Assembly (NCBI RefSeq): GCF_964340395.1 | Contig: NC_135553.1 | Coordinates: forward strand, 3,282,001-3,346,000 | DNA: 64,000 nt | From: Glandiceps talaboti | Lineage: Eukaryota; Hemichordata; Enteropneusta; Spengelidae | Direction of reading: 5' to 3' | Shown: piece after piece, positions 38,350 through 49,607 of the stretch | Numbering within the stretch: position 1 is the stretch's first letter | How the letters are laid out: every line of letters starts with the position of its first letter | The notes under the pieces: generated by a model | What the model saw: only the letters and a program-made list of their open reading frames with translations | The model's database searches: none | Told to the model about the DNA's origin: nothing | Program-made: the position numbers and the translations under genes

Positions 38350-38660
38350 ATAGGTCAAATGAAGGGTCATATCAGGTCAATAAAAGGTCATGTCCAATCA
38401 ACTGAAAGGTCATATCAGGTCAAATGGAGGGTCATATCAAATCAACTGAAAGATTACAGCACAGAGGAAGGGTTATGTCAGGTCAAATAACAGGTCATAT
38501 AGCAGGTCAACTGAAAGGTCATATTAGGTCAACTGAAAGGTCATATTAGGTCAACTGAAAGGTTGTATCAGGTCAACTGAAAGGTCATATTAGGTCAACT
38601 GAAAGGTCATATGAGGTCAACTGAAAGGTCATATCAGGTCAACTGAAAAGTTGCAATATA
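38350..38660. repeat. Array of AGGTCA half-sites, 22-bp core unit
   Basis: About 19 AGGTCA words lie in the same orientation. In the regular part (38503-38648) the 22-bp unit AGGTCATATTAGGTCAACTG(AA) places half-sites alternately 4 and 6 bases apart (for example 38516, 38526, 38538, 38548). AGGTCA is the nuclear-receptor half-site, and spacing 4 is the DR4 type. The array ends about 190 bp upstream of the EF-hand exon. It may be pure minisatellite; receptor binding is inference. Confidence 0.8.
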
Positions 38661-38845
38661 TTTTATGATGGGTCCATTTAATAGGTTAGATGAAGGGTTT
38701 TATGAGGTCAAACAGGCAACCAGGCATACTCATCATACAAGGCAAAATGTAAATTAGAGATACTAAATTTATTCTGTTTCTTGACTGATTTCACTGATAC
38801 TTGACAAGTTTGTGTTTATATGTTGTTGTTTGTTTTCCCTTTCAG

Positions 38846-39010
38846 TTTGATGAAGAAGGTAATGGTGTAATTTCCATGGATGACTTCCATACTATACTTA
38901 ACCACTATGGATTGAAGAATGAACTAGATCAACATAAATTAAACCGACTCAAATCAACAATTGAAGAAAACAGAGATGGATATATTAGCTATCAGGAATT
39001 TGTCAATGTT
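38846..39010 (+). CDS. Rhomboid gene exon A: EF-hand region
   Basis: Acceptor CCCTTTCAG at 38845, donor GTT|GTAAGT at 39011. 55 codons, phase 0 at both ends. Reads [14 protein letters not shown] and later [14 protein letters not shown], two EF-type calcium loops. The end of this exon with its donor has been copied repeatedly into the following intron. Confidence 0.88.
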
Positions 39011-39682
39011 GTAAGTATGTTAAAAATCAAGGCTACTTCATAGTGAGAAGATTTTAGTACCTTTCAGTAATTTGCCATGGTTGTAAGTAAAAAAAACAAC
39101 AAGATGGCTATATTACTATCAGGAATTTGTCATGGTTGTAGTAAAAAAACAAGATGGCTATATTAGCTATCAGGAATTTGCCATGGTTGTAAGTAAAAAA
39201 ACAAAGATGGATATATTAACTATCAGGAATTTGCCATGGTTGTAAGTATCTTAAAAATCATGGCTACTTCATAGTGAGAAGAGTTTAGTACCTTTCAGGA
39301 GTTTGCCATGGTTTTAAGTAAAAAAACATGATAGCTTAGTATATTAGCTATCAGGAGTTTGCCATGGTTGTAATGGTTAATTAAAAAGAATTAGGTACAT
39401 TGTATCATCTTTAATGCATGACATGTACATGTCACCACCAAGGTCATATACTCCATCCACCCATACATACATACATACATACATACATACATACATACAT
39501 ACATACATACATACATACATACATACATACATACATACATACATACATACATACATACATACATACATACATACATACATACATACATACATACATACAT
39601 ACATACATACATACATACATACATACATACATACATACATACATACACACATATACATACATACATACATACATACATACAT

Positions 39683-39715
<33 letters not shown>

Positions 39716-42700
39716 TACATACATACATACATACATACATACATACATAATTACATACATACATAGTACAGTGATCCCACATATCCATTATATTGATGGG
39801 TTTAACTTAAATGTTGGTGATTCATTCCAAGCAGGTAGTCTGTATGCCTATTACCACTACAATCTAGATTCAAACAAACCAAGCGTTGCTGGGTTTAATT
39901 AAAAATTAACCACATCTATAATGTAAGAAGGTTGATGCTCAGTTTGACCTTCCTGAACAAAACAGGTTTTCCTCGTGGTACTCCATTTTCCTTGCACTGG
40001 GGCACTTTTAGCTACACAAGTAACCATGACAAACTCCTGAAAGGTACTAAAAGTCGACAGTGTGACTTTTTTAAATTTCAATTAGGATTAATTGTATTAC
40101 ATATATATTTATTGCTAGTCCATACAAAATACAGTGACCTCACATTGACGTGATTTGTAAATTCCTAACTTGAAATCGTCACTAAATATATTTTCTATAT
40201 AATCTGAACTGTTTAACCTAAGAAAGACACAGCTTGCAGCACTCACAGTTATATTATGCATACTTTATAGCGCAGTGAGGAATAAATACCATAAATCTAG
40301 TAGTAATAGGCAAGCTATTGTTGAAATAACAACATTCTCAGTTTAGGGTAAATGGGTGAAGCAACATAACAAAAAAAAAATGTTGAACACATAGCAGTCA
40401 TTTTGTATATATTTGTACTTTCTGGGACATTTAGATGTGTCAGTATACAACCTTTGATATGTTAAACATTTGCAATAAAATGTAACAAATTTGACAACTT
40501 GCACAAATCTAAACAAATTTAAAAAAAATTTAAATTTTAAAATAAATTTAAACCAAAAAAAATACATGCGTAATTTGAAATTTCGGAAAAACCTAATAAA
40601 TGCTATGTTTAAAAATAGGTCATTATTTATTGCCTTGTTGACCTGACAACAAAAGACTGCAATATATGCACATGTAAAAATGGTTTCTGTTATAAAACAC
40701 TGTGTATAAAGCAAAGTACACATTACCCTATGTAAGGGAATTAAGACTATCATCAAATTTCAAATTTTATTTCAAATATGATTTTAATCACATTAACCCT
40801 TAAGCTTAAAAAAAAATTTGGCTCCGGTTATCTGACCCCACCGAACTTTTCACTGCTGACTCTAAACTTGTTCTTACATATTCGAGAAAATAAAATAAAA
40901 TTGTGAAGTCTCACAAGAAATAGTGGATGTGGAAACTGACATAAACTTACAAAAACAATATAAAACTGTTCTTCCAATCTGTAATGACTACATCTGATGA
41001 GAAGAAACCAATAACATAGAGACCATTTGGAAAACATAACTACCTACATAACTATACATAAAAAAAACTTTTTAAAAAAATCTACCTACCCCACCAATTC
41101 TAAAATTGAGCGTAATCTAAACCACACATTTTTTAGGTCTTACTAAAGTGTGTATACTCCAAGGAAAATAACTTGTAATGTTTAATTTCATGATTAATTA
41201 ATAAATCCATTCCAAATAAGATAAAAAGTGAAGCTTGTCACTTTTATAATTAGTTGTTCGTTTAGTTTCTTTCTGTGCTCCGTAAGTAACATGACATTAA
41301 TAAAAAGCCAAAAGATTGTGATCTGTCTTAAAACATGTTTTTAATTATAAAAAGAGAGAAAATATCAATATCAGGAATGAAAAACCTCATGTTAATCCAG
41401 GGTGTGGTGAGGTGACAATTACATTTTGTACTATCTAACTGAGTCGTGTAAAACATTTGACGATCCACCCACATGTTATGCTCAAACAAATTTGTATGAT
41501 TTCTGACTGATCTGTAACACTCTGCAATAAATTCATACAAAAATGATTTAAATTGAATGTACTTTCGTAATTCTAATTTATTAATTGTTGAAGATACCCA
41601 TGACATTTTTACATCTTAATTGAAAACCACAAATAATAACTATGAAATGTTTCTTTTTGTGATTGATTGATAAATCCATTGAAAATAAGATAAAAAAATG
41701 AAGTGACCTTTTCAAATATGAACTTCAGAAATTAATGCAACAAAAAAGAGCTATATGTATACTCTTGGCATTATATCTCTAGAGCAATCACTACGGAAAC
41801 CCCCAGAGGACGTAACCCTTACCATTATACGGCATGAACAAGTATTCCACTTAGGGAATCCACTATCTAAACCACATATACAATTTTGACTCATTCTGTA
41901 AGCGAATCATGTACACGTTGTTTTAACCCATACCGGAATAGAGACATTGAACACTGCACCTCGATCTATTCTTTTTAAAATTCCAAAACATTTCAAAGAA
42001 AAAGTACTGAGATACTGTCATAAATTTTGAATGATGGTCACCATGTGATGTGGTTGTCAATTAGCTGTCTAATCTCGTCGATATTCATGCAACGTAATCT
42101 GAGAGAAAAATGTGTGTAAATTGTCTTCTAAGCAGTGTAGTGATTTCTATAAACCATCTGATCAGCCTCTTCCACTTCCAGACAGTGTTTCTTTCTCTGA
42201 ATGGTATGAATTTTTAATGAGCAGCTTTTCTCCTGGAATAGGAAAGGAAATAAACTCTAAAAGCTTTGAATGTAAGCTACAAAATATCAACAGAGCTGAC
42301 ACCAAAGTTTGTAGCCATTTATTTTTTGGGTAGGCTATCCAAGACTAACCAAATTTTCAATTCAGTTCTGTTCTAGTTACTAATGAGGTGTATATCATTA
42401 TAAGACACCATTGCTAAAATTAAAAAAAAAACACCCAGCATATTAGTCAACTTTAAGTATTCAATATATACCAGAAAATGTACACAACCAACCCAATTAT
42501 AATAAGTTAATAATTTAAATGAGTAATTTCAATCAGAATATTTTAAAAGTAACATACTGATTGTTCTTCTGTTTTATTTTCAGATGAGTGAGAAACGAAC
42601 GTTGAGTTTTTCCATTGCTGTACGAGATGGTGACTCTGACCTTAACGCCCGTTCAAGGTACAACCAATTATCATGTCGACAAAAACTACTCAAGAAGGCA

Positions 42701-45521
42701 GCTGATGAAATATTGACAAACAATTATGACAGGAGAAATTTTGTGGATGGCTACAGTTGTTGTCCACCACCAATATTTATGATTTTCATTAGTATGCTAG
42801 AGGTAAGAACATGGTTGGGAATCTTATTTAATGAAATAATTCCTGAAAAGGGGTTATAGCATCTTATTTAGGTGGCTCATTGTGTTTTACATCTCACACG
42901 GTTTTGCTGCAAATTTACACAAACAAAATGCAGGCATTGATAGCACACATACAAATCAAATATTAAATATCTCATTGTGAACACAAATAAACAGTTTGGA
43001 TATTTCTGTGTTTCATCTGACAGTGATATTGCTTTGTGTTCACACTGAGATACAATGTTACACAGTGTCATTTTATATGCATGTGTGCTATCAGTGTCTA
43101 TTCTTCGTTTTGTGTCATTCCTAACAAAATCCATTGTATGAGATGTAAAAAATATCATACTGCTTAATAATTGAAATGCTATAGTCACTCTGGTTTGGTA
43201 GTATGAGTCCCATACTCAAAGGGACTACTACATTTAGCTCTCAGTCATATGTCTGTCTGTCAGTGCACACTGCCATCACACTACCGTAAATCCAAATTTA
43301 TCTTAAGCCAGGACAATAGTCAGATACAACTCAGACCCAATACACATCACTCTGTTTTGCAACTGTGTCAAATATGGCTGAATGTAGCCAGATTTCAAGG
43401 TAGGGATCACATCAGTGACATACAAATAGTAGATCTGAAAAGGGAGATGTGATATGTACCAATAAACCCACCAAGGCTAAATATTAAAAAAAAAACTTCA
43501 AAAATTACATCACATTTGAGTTTTACCTTGCATAAAATTTGCAGTTGTGCTTCAGTGCCATTGGCACTATTTTTGAAAGCATGACCTTAAACTTGATGAA
43601 TTTGTATGTACAAAGCTAGAATAATTCAACGGATAGTCTTTGTCTATTCATTCACCAATGGGCAGAGAAATGAGGCAAGAGCAATGTATTCACAGCGATG
43701 TGGTGAGGCATACATAAAATAATGTCTTTCGTACCTGGCAGTAACAATTTCAACACGGCTCAATGAACAAGGATATGTGTACACTGTACATGTTTTGTAT
43801 AACATTCTTCAGATTATTAGTTCATAGCACTGGATTTTTAAAAAAGAAGACAAAAATCACCCAATATATAAACAGCAGAGTTTATGTTTTGTTTCAGAAT
43901 GCTAAGATTATGTGTTGTCCATTTCTTTCAGAAATAAACACATACATGTTAATTATTATGCACCCAGTGTTTTTGAGTGTCCATGTTCATGCATAGTTGT
44001 TATTTAGTAGCCTTCTAAAACCAGGCCACGTTACAACTTTCCTTCAACTTCAGCATTTAATACATGTAGGTATAACATTTGACACTGGTGTAACAGTCTT
44101 CTAAATGTAACCCCACCAGGGAAGCCTCAGCATTATTCAAAAGTATGGATTTATCATAGTTTTAATAATTATGATCCGAGTTTATTACATTTAATTTCAA
44201 ACCTTTATTACATTTAATTTCAGTGCTTTCAATATATACTGATACTTCAAACAGTATAGAAACATTTATAGATGAACTACACAGTGTATATCCATCACAT
44301 GAACACTACTTTTTCCTGTATAACCTGAGGTAGTGATTTAAAATCGGAATTAGCGTGACATTTGTAAATTTCACCTGATATCAATCATTATGTAGACTTG
44401 TATGCCAGTTATCATCCTACGGCCTAAAAAGAATAATTGTTTGGTTCCAGTTACCCAACCACACCTAGTTTTCACTGCCAACCCTAAACTTTATTTTTAC
44501 ATATTTGAGAAAATATGATAAAATTGCAAAAGAAATAGTGGATGCGGAAACTGACATCAAGTTAAAACTGTTCTTTCGATCTGTAATGGCTGTACATCTA
44601 ATGGGAAGAAACCAATAACACAGAGAGCATATGGAAAACATAAGTATCTGAACTAGACACCCGCATATGAAAACAAAATATATTTAAAAAATAAAATAAA
44701 AAATCTACCTACTCCATCTATTCTAAAATTGAGTGTAATCGGAACCAGACAATTTTATTTAGGCCTAATTGTGAGTTACATTATATGAAAATTACACTCA
44801 ATTTGTTTTTAACTTGGATTGATAGAACATTTTATTGCAAATATTGATATGTAGAAACAACTAAGCTAGTGTCATGATATTGATCTGATTAGTTGATTGT
44901 TTCTTATGCAAATATATGCAAATGCATTTCATTGTGATACCCAAATGTTCCTTAATTTATGCAAATTATATGCAAATTGTATTTATTTTCATTGTATACA
45001 TTGAATCTCTTTGTTGTTTCAGGTAGGTGTGTATGCCTACTATGCAAATCAAAACATTAAATTAGAAGATGAAGATGGCATTGAAACGAAAACAGATTAT
45101 TTAACAGGTCCAGTGCCTGAAATTAGTCCTTTTCTCTATATACCTGCCAAACGATTGGAGCTATGGAGGTTTTTTACATATATACTTATACATGCAGGGT
45201 AAGTTGTAGGTTATACAAATCTAGCCCACCAGTGATTAAGTGACAAATTTGCATATTCAAGCCATTATCACCTGTAGTGAGATAATTTGCATATTCAAGC
45301 TTAGAACATCTGTTAGTGTAGCTGACTAAGAGAAATAGGCCATAGATAATGAGTTGTTTATTCCTAGAGTAACTTGGTGAGTATAATAATTGATCAGTCA
45401 GTTATGTAGACATTTACTGACTTGAACTCATGGAATCATGCGACGTACTCTCTCTCTCTCTTGATCTTTCTCTTTCTCTCATTCAGACTCTTTCTCTCCC
45501 TCCCCCTCCCTCCCTCCCTCC

Positions 45522-45574
<53 letters not shown>

Positions 45575-48500
45575 AGAATATGTTGACATTTACAAATCTG
45601 ATATAACTTATAGAGATATTATTATAACAGAAAATGATGTAATTATGTGTCCTCATACAGCAAAGTGGGTGGGGGTGTATGCTTTGCAGTGATCTATTTA
45701 TCCATACACATTACCCATATTTGGATTGGTTGATACACAATCTCAATATTGTAATGCAACGACATTTCAAACCAAATGTCAGTAGATTATAGTATACATA
45801 AATCACTTGATGTGATTCTTACAACATTCACTTACTATTTACACAAACCTGGTTTGGAATTATGGTATCATTTCTACTCAAACATCACAAAAAAAAGTGT
45901 GTTTGGAATGACAAAATACTTTCCTTGTCTGAGGCCATTAACTGTTTAAAAAAAACAACATAAATTTACTTCTGGGTAAGAATTACTGCGAGTTTAACAC
46001 AAACTGTACTGTTCTTATTTCAACAATTTTTCAGTGGTTTAATTTATTTGACCCCAGAGTAGTCACTTTAAGATTTAACTGACCATTTAAAAACTACATA
46101 TATTTCCTTCTTCATGGTTAAAGCTGCACTATCTGCCACTGAAACTTTTATTTGACACTGTTTTGTAAGATATAATAATTCAATCATAATATCATACTCC
46201 CTGAACATTATTACATATGTACCAGAGATTACTTGCTCTGGTGTGCATACATATTTGTGGTATTTTCACTGCAGTGCAATATCGAAAACGCTATTGCATG
46301 CCTGCATGCAAATGATATGCAAATGAGGATGCAATCATTGCTACACACGAAATTGCATGGTCGCTGTATGATTTTTAAGATTTTTATTGAAATTTGCCGT
46401 TTCAAACATGTGATATGTAATAATAACAGAACCCCATGCAATGTGAGTTTCAGTGTGGGTACTCGGGGTATTTGCACTCATATCATGCTTGCAGTGTTTT
46501 CTGCTGCACTTTGACATGCTGTGCTCATGAAAGTACTGCTGCAGAGAACACTGCAAGCACTCATGCAAATACCCTGAGTACACCACACTTGCACTCATGT
46601 GTCATGGGGTTCTGTCATCATATGGTATTGCCTGTGGGTAAATGATTTTGTATGACTGTATGCATATATCGATACAATAAATCCAATCAGATTTATATTT
46701 GCATCTACACCAAGAAATCAGCAACCCCAATGTAATCACGATTTCAACCTGTTACTCTACTACTTTTAGATAAAATCGATATCCTTCAATATGCACAATG
46801 TTTCATTATTGGTATTTCAACAATTTTCGAGAATATTTTGTTGGTTGTGTGATCGAAAAAATAATATTCCAATTACAGTTAGTGTAGCTTTAAAAACTGA
46901 AAATGTTTAAAGTAAAATATCAGAGATGAATTATGTAAATCATACTAAAATCTAAGCATAGTATGTTCTATAATATGATGACATTACAAGAATACATCTG
47001 TTGTAAATAATCTCCCATGACGTGGCATGTGTTTCCTTTTAGGTTGGAGCATCTTATCTTTAACATTGTAATACAACTTGTACTTGGCATACCACTAGAG
47101 ATGGTTCACGGAGGAATGAGAGTTGGTAGTATTTATTTTGCAGGAGTTCTTGCAGGTGAGTAAATATACAACAAACTAAAAGTAACAGACTATTCTCAAC
47201 TTTGAGTTATTCAGTTGCCATGGTTACTAGGTCAAAGGTCAACTTGTAAATACAATAGATTCTTCTTATTCAGTATTTGTTCCTTTGATTGATAGTTTTC
47301 CAAAGAAATAGAACCACAGTGAAGTTGCTTGTATATCTTATCAATTTTTACATTAAATACCTGCTAACTGCACATTTAGCAACGAAATAAATACTAATAT
47401 CCGTAAGTTATACTTTTCAATAGTATTAAAGCTGTATACAACTGTTGGGACCATTGGTTGATTTACCTCCAAATTTTGATTATGTTCCCATGTGAAGAAC
47501 TCAAATAGTACAGCAAATTTTATTGTGTACATTTAAACAGCAGGTAAATTTATCTGCTTTGGAATCAGTCAGTCTGGTTTGTCCACAACATTGATATTTT
47601 CAGTGTGGTTATATTTAATCCATCAAACTTCTCCTTCTTTTTTGTTTGCTGCATATCAGGTTCACTTGGTACATCAGTATTTGATATGAATGCACTTTTA
47701 TGTGGTGCATCAGGAGGATCATATGCACTGCTTGCTGGACATCTAGCCAATGTTATATTGGTAATGTTTGATATTTCTATCTCTTCTCTTTTATTCCACC
47801 ACCACCACCAACATTCATACAGATTACATCAAATATCGTATTTATTTTTACAACTTAAGTTTGTATTGTCTATTACAGTGTATTATAGTATATTATAATG
47901 TACTAACAGTAGAGATGAGAGAGTGGAGGTTTTTGGAGTCTTGGTTTATGTTAAACATCAAAATGTTGCACAGTCAGAAAATTATTGCAAATAATCCCAA
48001 ATGTTTGCCTCCATTTCATCAGCTTCTTCTTCAGTACAATTTATATCCCTCAGTACATGACAATTTATAGACAGGGTATTTAAACATCAAATGAACATAG
48101 AAGTTTAGAACTGCAAATATTGTAAACAAATAGCCACTCTTCTTGAACAGAATGATATGCTATTCAGTAAAATTTTGGAGTCTAATAAATGTTCTCATAA
48201 CAGTTGTGAGAGGGCGCCAGATGAGTGAAGAATGTTTAAGCCAGCGTTGAGGGCGCTATTGATAGCAATTTCTCAGTAGTAATTTGTCATGTTTTTTCTG
48301 AAAAACACAATAAAGCAACTACTACACACGTAGTGATATTTATGAAATGTGGATTATAAAGTAACATATTAAAACAAGGATTAAAATATCATTAAAGCTC
48401 CACTCTTCATCAGATGTTAGTACTATAGGATAACAATCTCAAAGAGTTTAGAATTGTACTGATCATTCCAAAATATGAATCATCTTTAATTTTAAAAAAA

Positions 48501-49607
48501 ACCATAGATATTCAATAAGCTTGGAGTAATTGTTATTAAGAAATCATATGATCTCAAAATTTGTGTCGTTTTTTCCTTCAGAATTTCTCAGAGATGCCAC
48601 TCGGTATTCTAAGGCTTATCCTAATATTCCTCATAGGTAAGTTAAAGGCCTATTATTCAATCCCAGGTTCTCTTATTTAGTGCTGACACCATCGTAGTAT
48701 TCCTCATAGGTAAGTTAAAGGCCCATTATTCAATCCCAGGTTCTCACATGTTGTGAATCATAAACGTAGTGTTATATCAATGATATTTTATTTCTTCTCC
48801 AAGAAGTAAAATGTTTTTGTGATTCTGTTTGTTGACTGTTAATTACAGCATTACTTGAAACATTTGACTGAAAGTGGAAGTTGATGAAGGGAATTTGTTT
48901 CCAGTAATGCTGTGTAAGGGCTTGGTAATAGCCCAGTCTGTGTTAACGATGATCAAACAATGTCGCACAAGCTCAATAAATGTTTGTTTGGGACAAAAAT
49001 CCCTCCTCCTGCTTGAACGTTCACAGGTGTGTCATCAGCATGTTTATATATAATGGAAACCCTGTAATGGTCATACCACTATGATCAATGCAATGTTTTA
49101 ATTATAAACCTGTTTACTGACAAGATGATTGTAAACACATCAAAATACTACAGAAACCCAGCACTTTATAGCACATTATAAGTAAACTTTAATTAACTTA
49201 TCAAATCTCCATGAGACTATTAAAGGCATTAAAGTTTTTGAAATTTGGTTAGAAGTGCGAAAATGAAGTTCAGTCACATTGACACCAGATTCCCTCCCCC
49301 AAAACGAACAAAGGTTGAATGAATCGTAATTGATAGTTCCTTGTATATTTCATTTCCAGCCAGTGCAGATGTTGGATTTGCCATCTGGAGGCGGTATGCT
49401 GGGAGAGGTGCATCAACAGCCTATGTAGCACATTTTACTGGTGCTGTGGCAGGAGCTACAATGGGACTTCTCATTTTGAAGAACTTTGACCAGAAATTGC
49501 ACGAACGATTCATGATGTGGGTTGCCATGACAGTCTACATCATTATCATCATTTTTACAGTCTTCTGGAACATCTTTTATAATCCAAATAAGGCAGCTCC
49601 CACATGA
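38846..49607 (+). CDS. EF-hand rhomboid intramembrane serine protease (RHBDL1/RHBDL3-like), N-terminus missing
   Basis: Seven exons join in frame: 38846-39010, 42584-42802, 45023-45198, 47043-47155, 47660-47760, 48582-48636 and 49360-49607, giving 1077 nt (358 residues plus stop). All junctions are GT-AG. Order: EF-hand pair (about residues 1-55), linker, a CPPPIFM segment entering TM1, [15 protein letters not shown] (L1 loop), [10 protein letters not shown], nucleophile motif GASGG with Ser codon 47710-47712, and AHFTGAVAG with catalytic His codon 49431-49433, then a last TM ending near the C-terminus. Rhomboids cleave transmembrane substrates within the membrane; EF-hands suggest calcium control. 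The EF loops are imperfect (Asp at loop position 12 in the first, Glu at position 1 in the second). The architecture fits RHBDL1/RHBDL3, but I cannot choose between paralogues. The start codon and sequence before the first EF loop lie upstream and were not found. Confidence 0.92.
39011..39380. repeat. Intronic tandem copies of the exon A end and its splice donor
   Basis: Six decayed copies of the exon end plus donor follow the real one. GTAAGT is intact at about 39083, 39189 and 39242 and altered at about 39138, 39316 and 39371. Copies at 39151-39192 and 39205-39245 still encode [12 protein letters not shown] and [12 protein letters not shown]-type peptides. A second word (GGCTACTTCATAGTGAGAAG ... 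ACCTTTCAG) is duplicated at about 39031 and 39263, supplying acceptor-like CTTTCAG sites. Confidence 0.85.
39462..39765. repeat. (CATA)n microsatellite, about 300 bp
   Basis: Near-perfect tetranucleotide repeat with short CA interruptions (about 39650 and 39700-39715). It produces long Tyr-Ile-His-Thr and Tyr-Val-Cys-Met frames that are not genes. It lies in the intron after exon A. Confidence 0.98.
39766..40800. other. Rhomboid intron, no further feature recognised
   Basis: AT-rich intronic sequence. The 137-codon minus-strand frame at 40343-40756 is AT-driven (Phe/Ile/Tyr/Lys-rich) and unsupported. Confidence 0.45.
40801..41143. mobile_element. MITE-like element, copy B
   Basis: Same family as 29530-29882, opposite orientation. 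The left end TTTGGCTCCGGTTA and right end TAATCTAAACCACACA are diverged forms of the inverted termini. The interior shares GACTCTAAACTTGTTCTTAC, GAAGAAACCAATAACA and TTCTAAAATTGAGCGTAATC. It sits in a rhomboid intron. Confidence 0.75.
41144..42583. other. Rhomboid intron, no supported feature
   Basis: AT-rich. An open frame at 42112-42333 (with [20 protein letters not shown]) has some protein-like character but no splice sites that fit the gene. It may be a retroelement scrap. Confidence 0.35.
42584..42802 (+). CDS. Rhomboid gene exon B: linker and entry to TM1
   Basis: Acceptor TTATTTTCAG at 42583, donor GAG|GTAAGA at 42803. 73 codons, phase 0 at both ends. Begins [13 protein letters not shown], aligning with the segment just after the EF-hands in RHBDL1/3, and ends in the conserved CPPPIFM segment and start of TM1. 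Confidence 0.9.
42886..43149. mobile_element. Foldback element in rhomboid intron
   Basis: TTTTACATCTCA at left pairs with TGAGATGTAAAA at right. Inner blocks GATAGCACACAT / ATGTGTGCTATC and TGTGAACACAAA / TTTGTGTTCACA pair in the same order. Arms are about 110 bp at roughly 70% identity, so the whole element is a diverged palindrome. Confidence 0.75.
43150..44420. other. Rhomboid intron, no supported feature
   Basis: Short open frames (43249-43452 and 43763-43996) have no domains or splice support. Nothing else was seen. Confidence 0.4.
44421..44768. mobile_element. MITE-like element, copy C
   Basis: Best-preserved copy. The left end GGCCTAAAAAGAATAATTGT then TTGGTTCCAGTTAC is mirrored by GTAATCGGAACCAGACAATT then TTATTTAGGCCTAA at right. 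The interior matches copies A and B. Same orientation as B. Confidence 0.85.
45023..45198 (+). CDS. Rhomboid gene exon C: TM1, L1 loop and WR motif
   Basis: Acceptor GTTGTTTCAG at 45022, donor CAGG|GTAAGT at 45199. 176 nt, phase 0 in and phase 2 out. Encodes VGVYAYYAN (end of TM1) through a long loop to [13 protein letters not shown], the conserved WR-containing L1/TM2 region. Confidence 0.92.
45450..45575. repeat. Polypyrimidine (CT)n/(CCCT)n tract
   Basis: About 125 bp of almost pure C/T on the + strand within a rhomboid intron, mixing CTCT and CCCT units. Low complexity with triplex-forming potential. Confidence 0.95.
46255..46616. mobile_element. Foldback element FB1, copy 2
   Basis: The palindrome spans 46426-46616, with outer CAGAACCCCATG / CATGGGGTTCTG and inner GTACTCGGGGTATTTGCACT / its complement ending 46581. 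The left flank shared with 4545-4860 (GCAGTGCAATATCGAAAACG, GATATGCAAATGAG) shows that both belong to one element family. Confidence 0.8.
47043..47155 (+). CDS. Rhomboid gene exon D: TM2-TM3
   Basis: Acceptor CCTTTTAG at 47042, donor GCAG|GTGAGT at 47156. 113 nt, phase 2 in and phase 1 out. Encodes [20 protein letters not shown] then [18 protein letters not shown]; the HxxxN of TM2 and the PLEMVHG loop are classic rhomboid signatures. Confidence 0.93.
47660..47760 (+). CDS. Rhomboid gene exon E: catalytic serine
   Basis: Acceptor CATATCAG at 47659, donor TTG|GTAATG at 47761 (a weaker donor). 101 nt, phase 1 in and phase 0 out. Contains [18 protein letters not shown]; the GxSG serine (codon 47710-47712) is the nucleophile. 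Confidence 0.94.
48582..48636 (+). CDS. Rhomboid gene exon F: short TM5 exon
   Basis: Acceptor TTTCCTTCAG at 48581, donor ATAG|GTAAGT at 48637. 55 nt, phase 0 in and phase 1 out. Encodes [18 protein letters not shown]. The donor and its flank are duplicated 73 bp downstream. Confidence 0.88.
48625..48745. repeat. Duplicated splice donor of exon F
   Basis: 48-bp copies at 48625-48672 and 48698-48745 differ at one position and each contain CTCATAGGTAAGTTAAAGGC. Using the second donor would add 73 nt and bring in a TAG at 48678-48680 before the catalytic His exon. Confidence 0.9.
49360..49607 (+). CDS. Rhomboid gene exon G: catalytic histidine and C-terminus
   Basis: Acceptor ATTTCCAG at 49359, stop TGA at 49605-49607. 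Encodes [12 protein letters not shown]..., then [15 protein letters not shown] with the catalytic His (49431-49433), and a final TM containing [17 protein letters not shown]. The VFWNIF ending is typical of the RHBDL family. Confidence 0.94.

Noticed and set aside
39377-39902. Long frames reading Tyr-Ile-His-Thr or Tyr-Val-Cys-Met repeats
   Set aside because: They are translations of a CATA microsatellite.
40343-40756. 137-codon minus-strand frame
   Set aside because: Composition is that of AT-rich DNA (Phe, Ile, Tyr, Lys); no motif, and it lies in an intron.
42112-42333. Possible extra rhomboid exon
   Set aside because: Exon A and exon B join directly and match RHBDL architecture; this frame lacks fitting splice sites.
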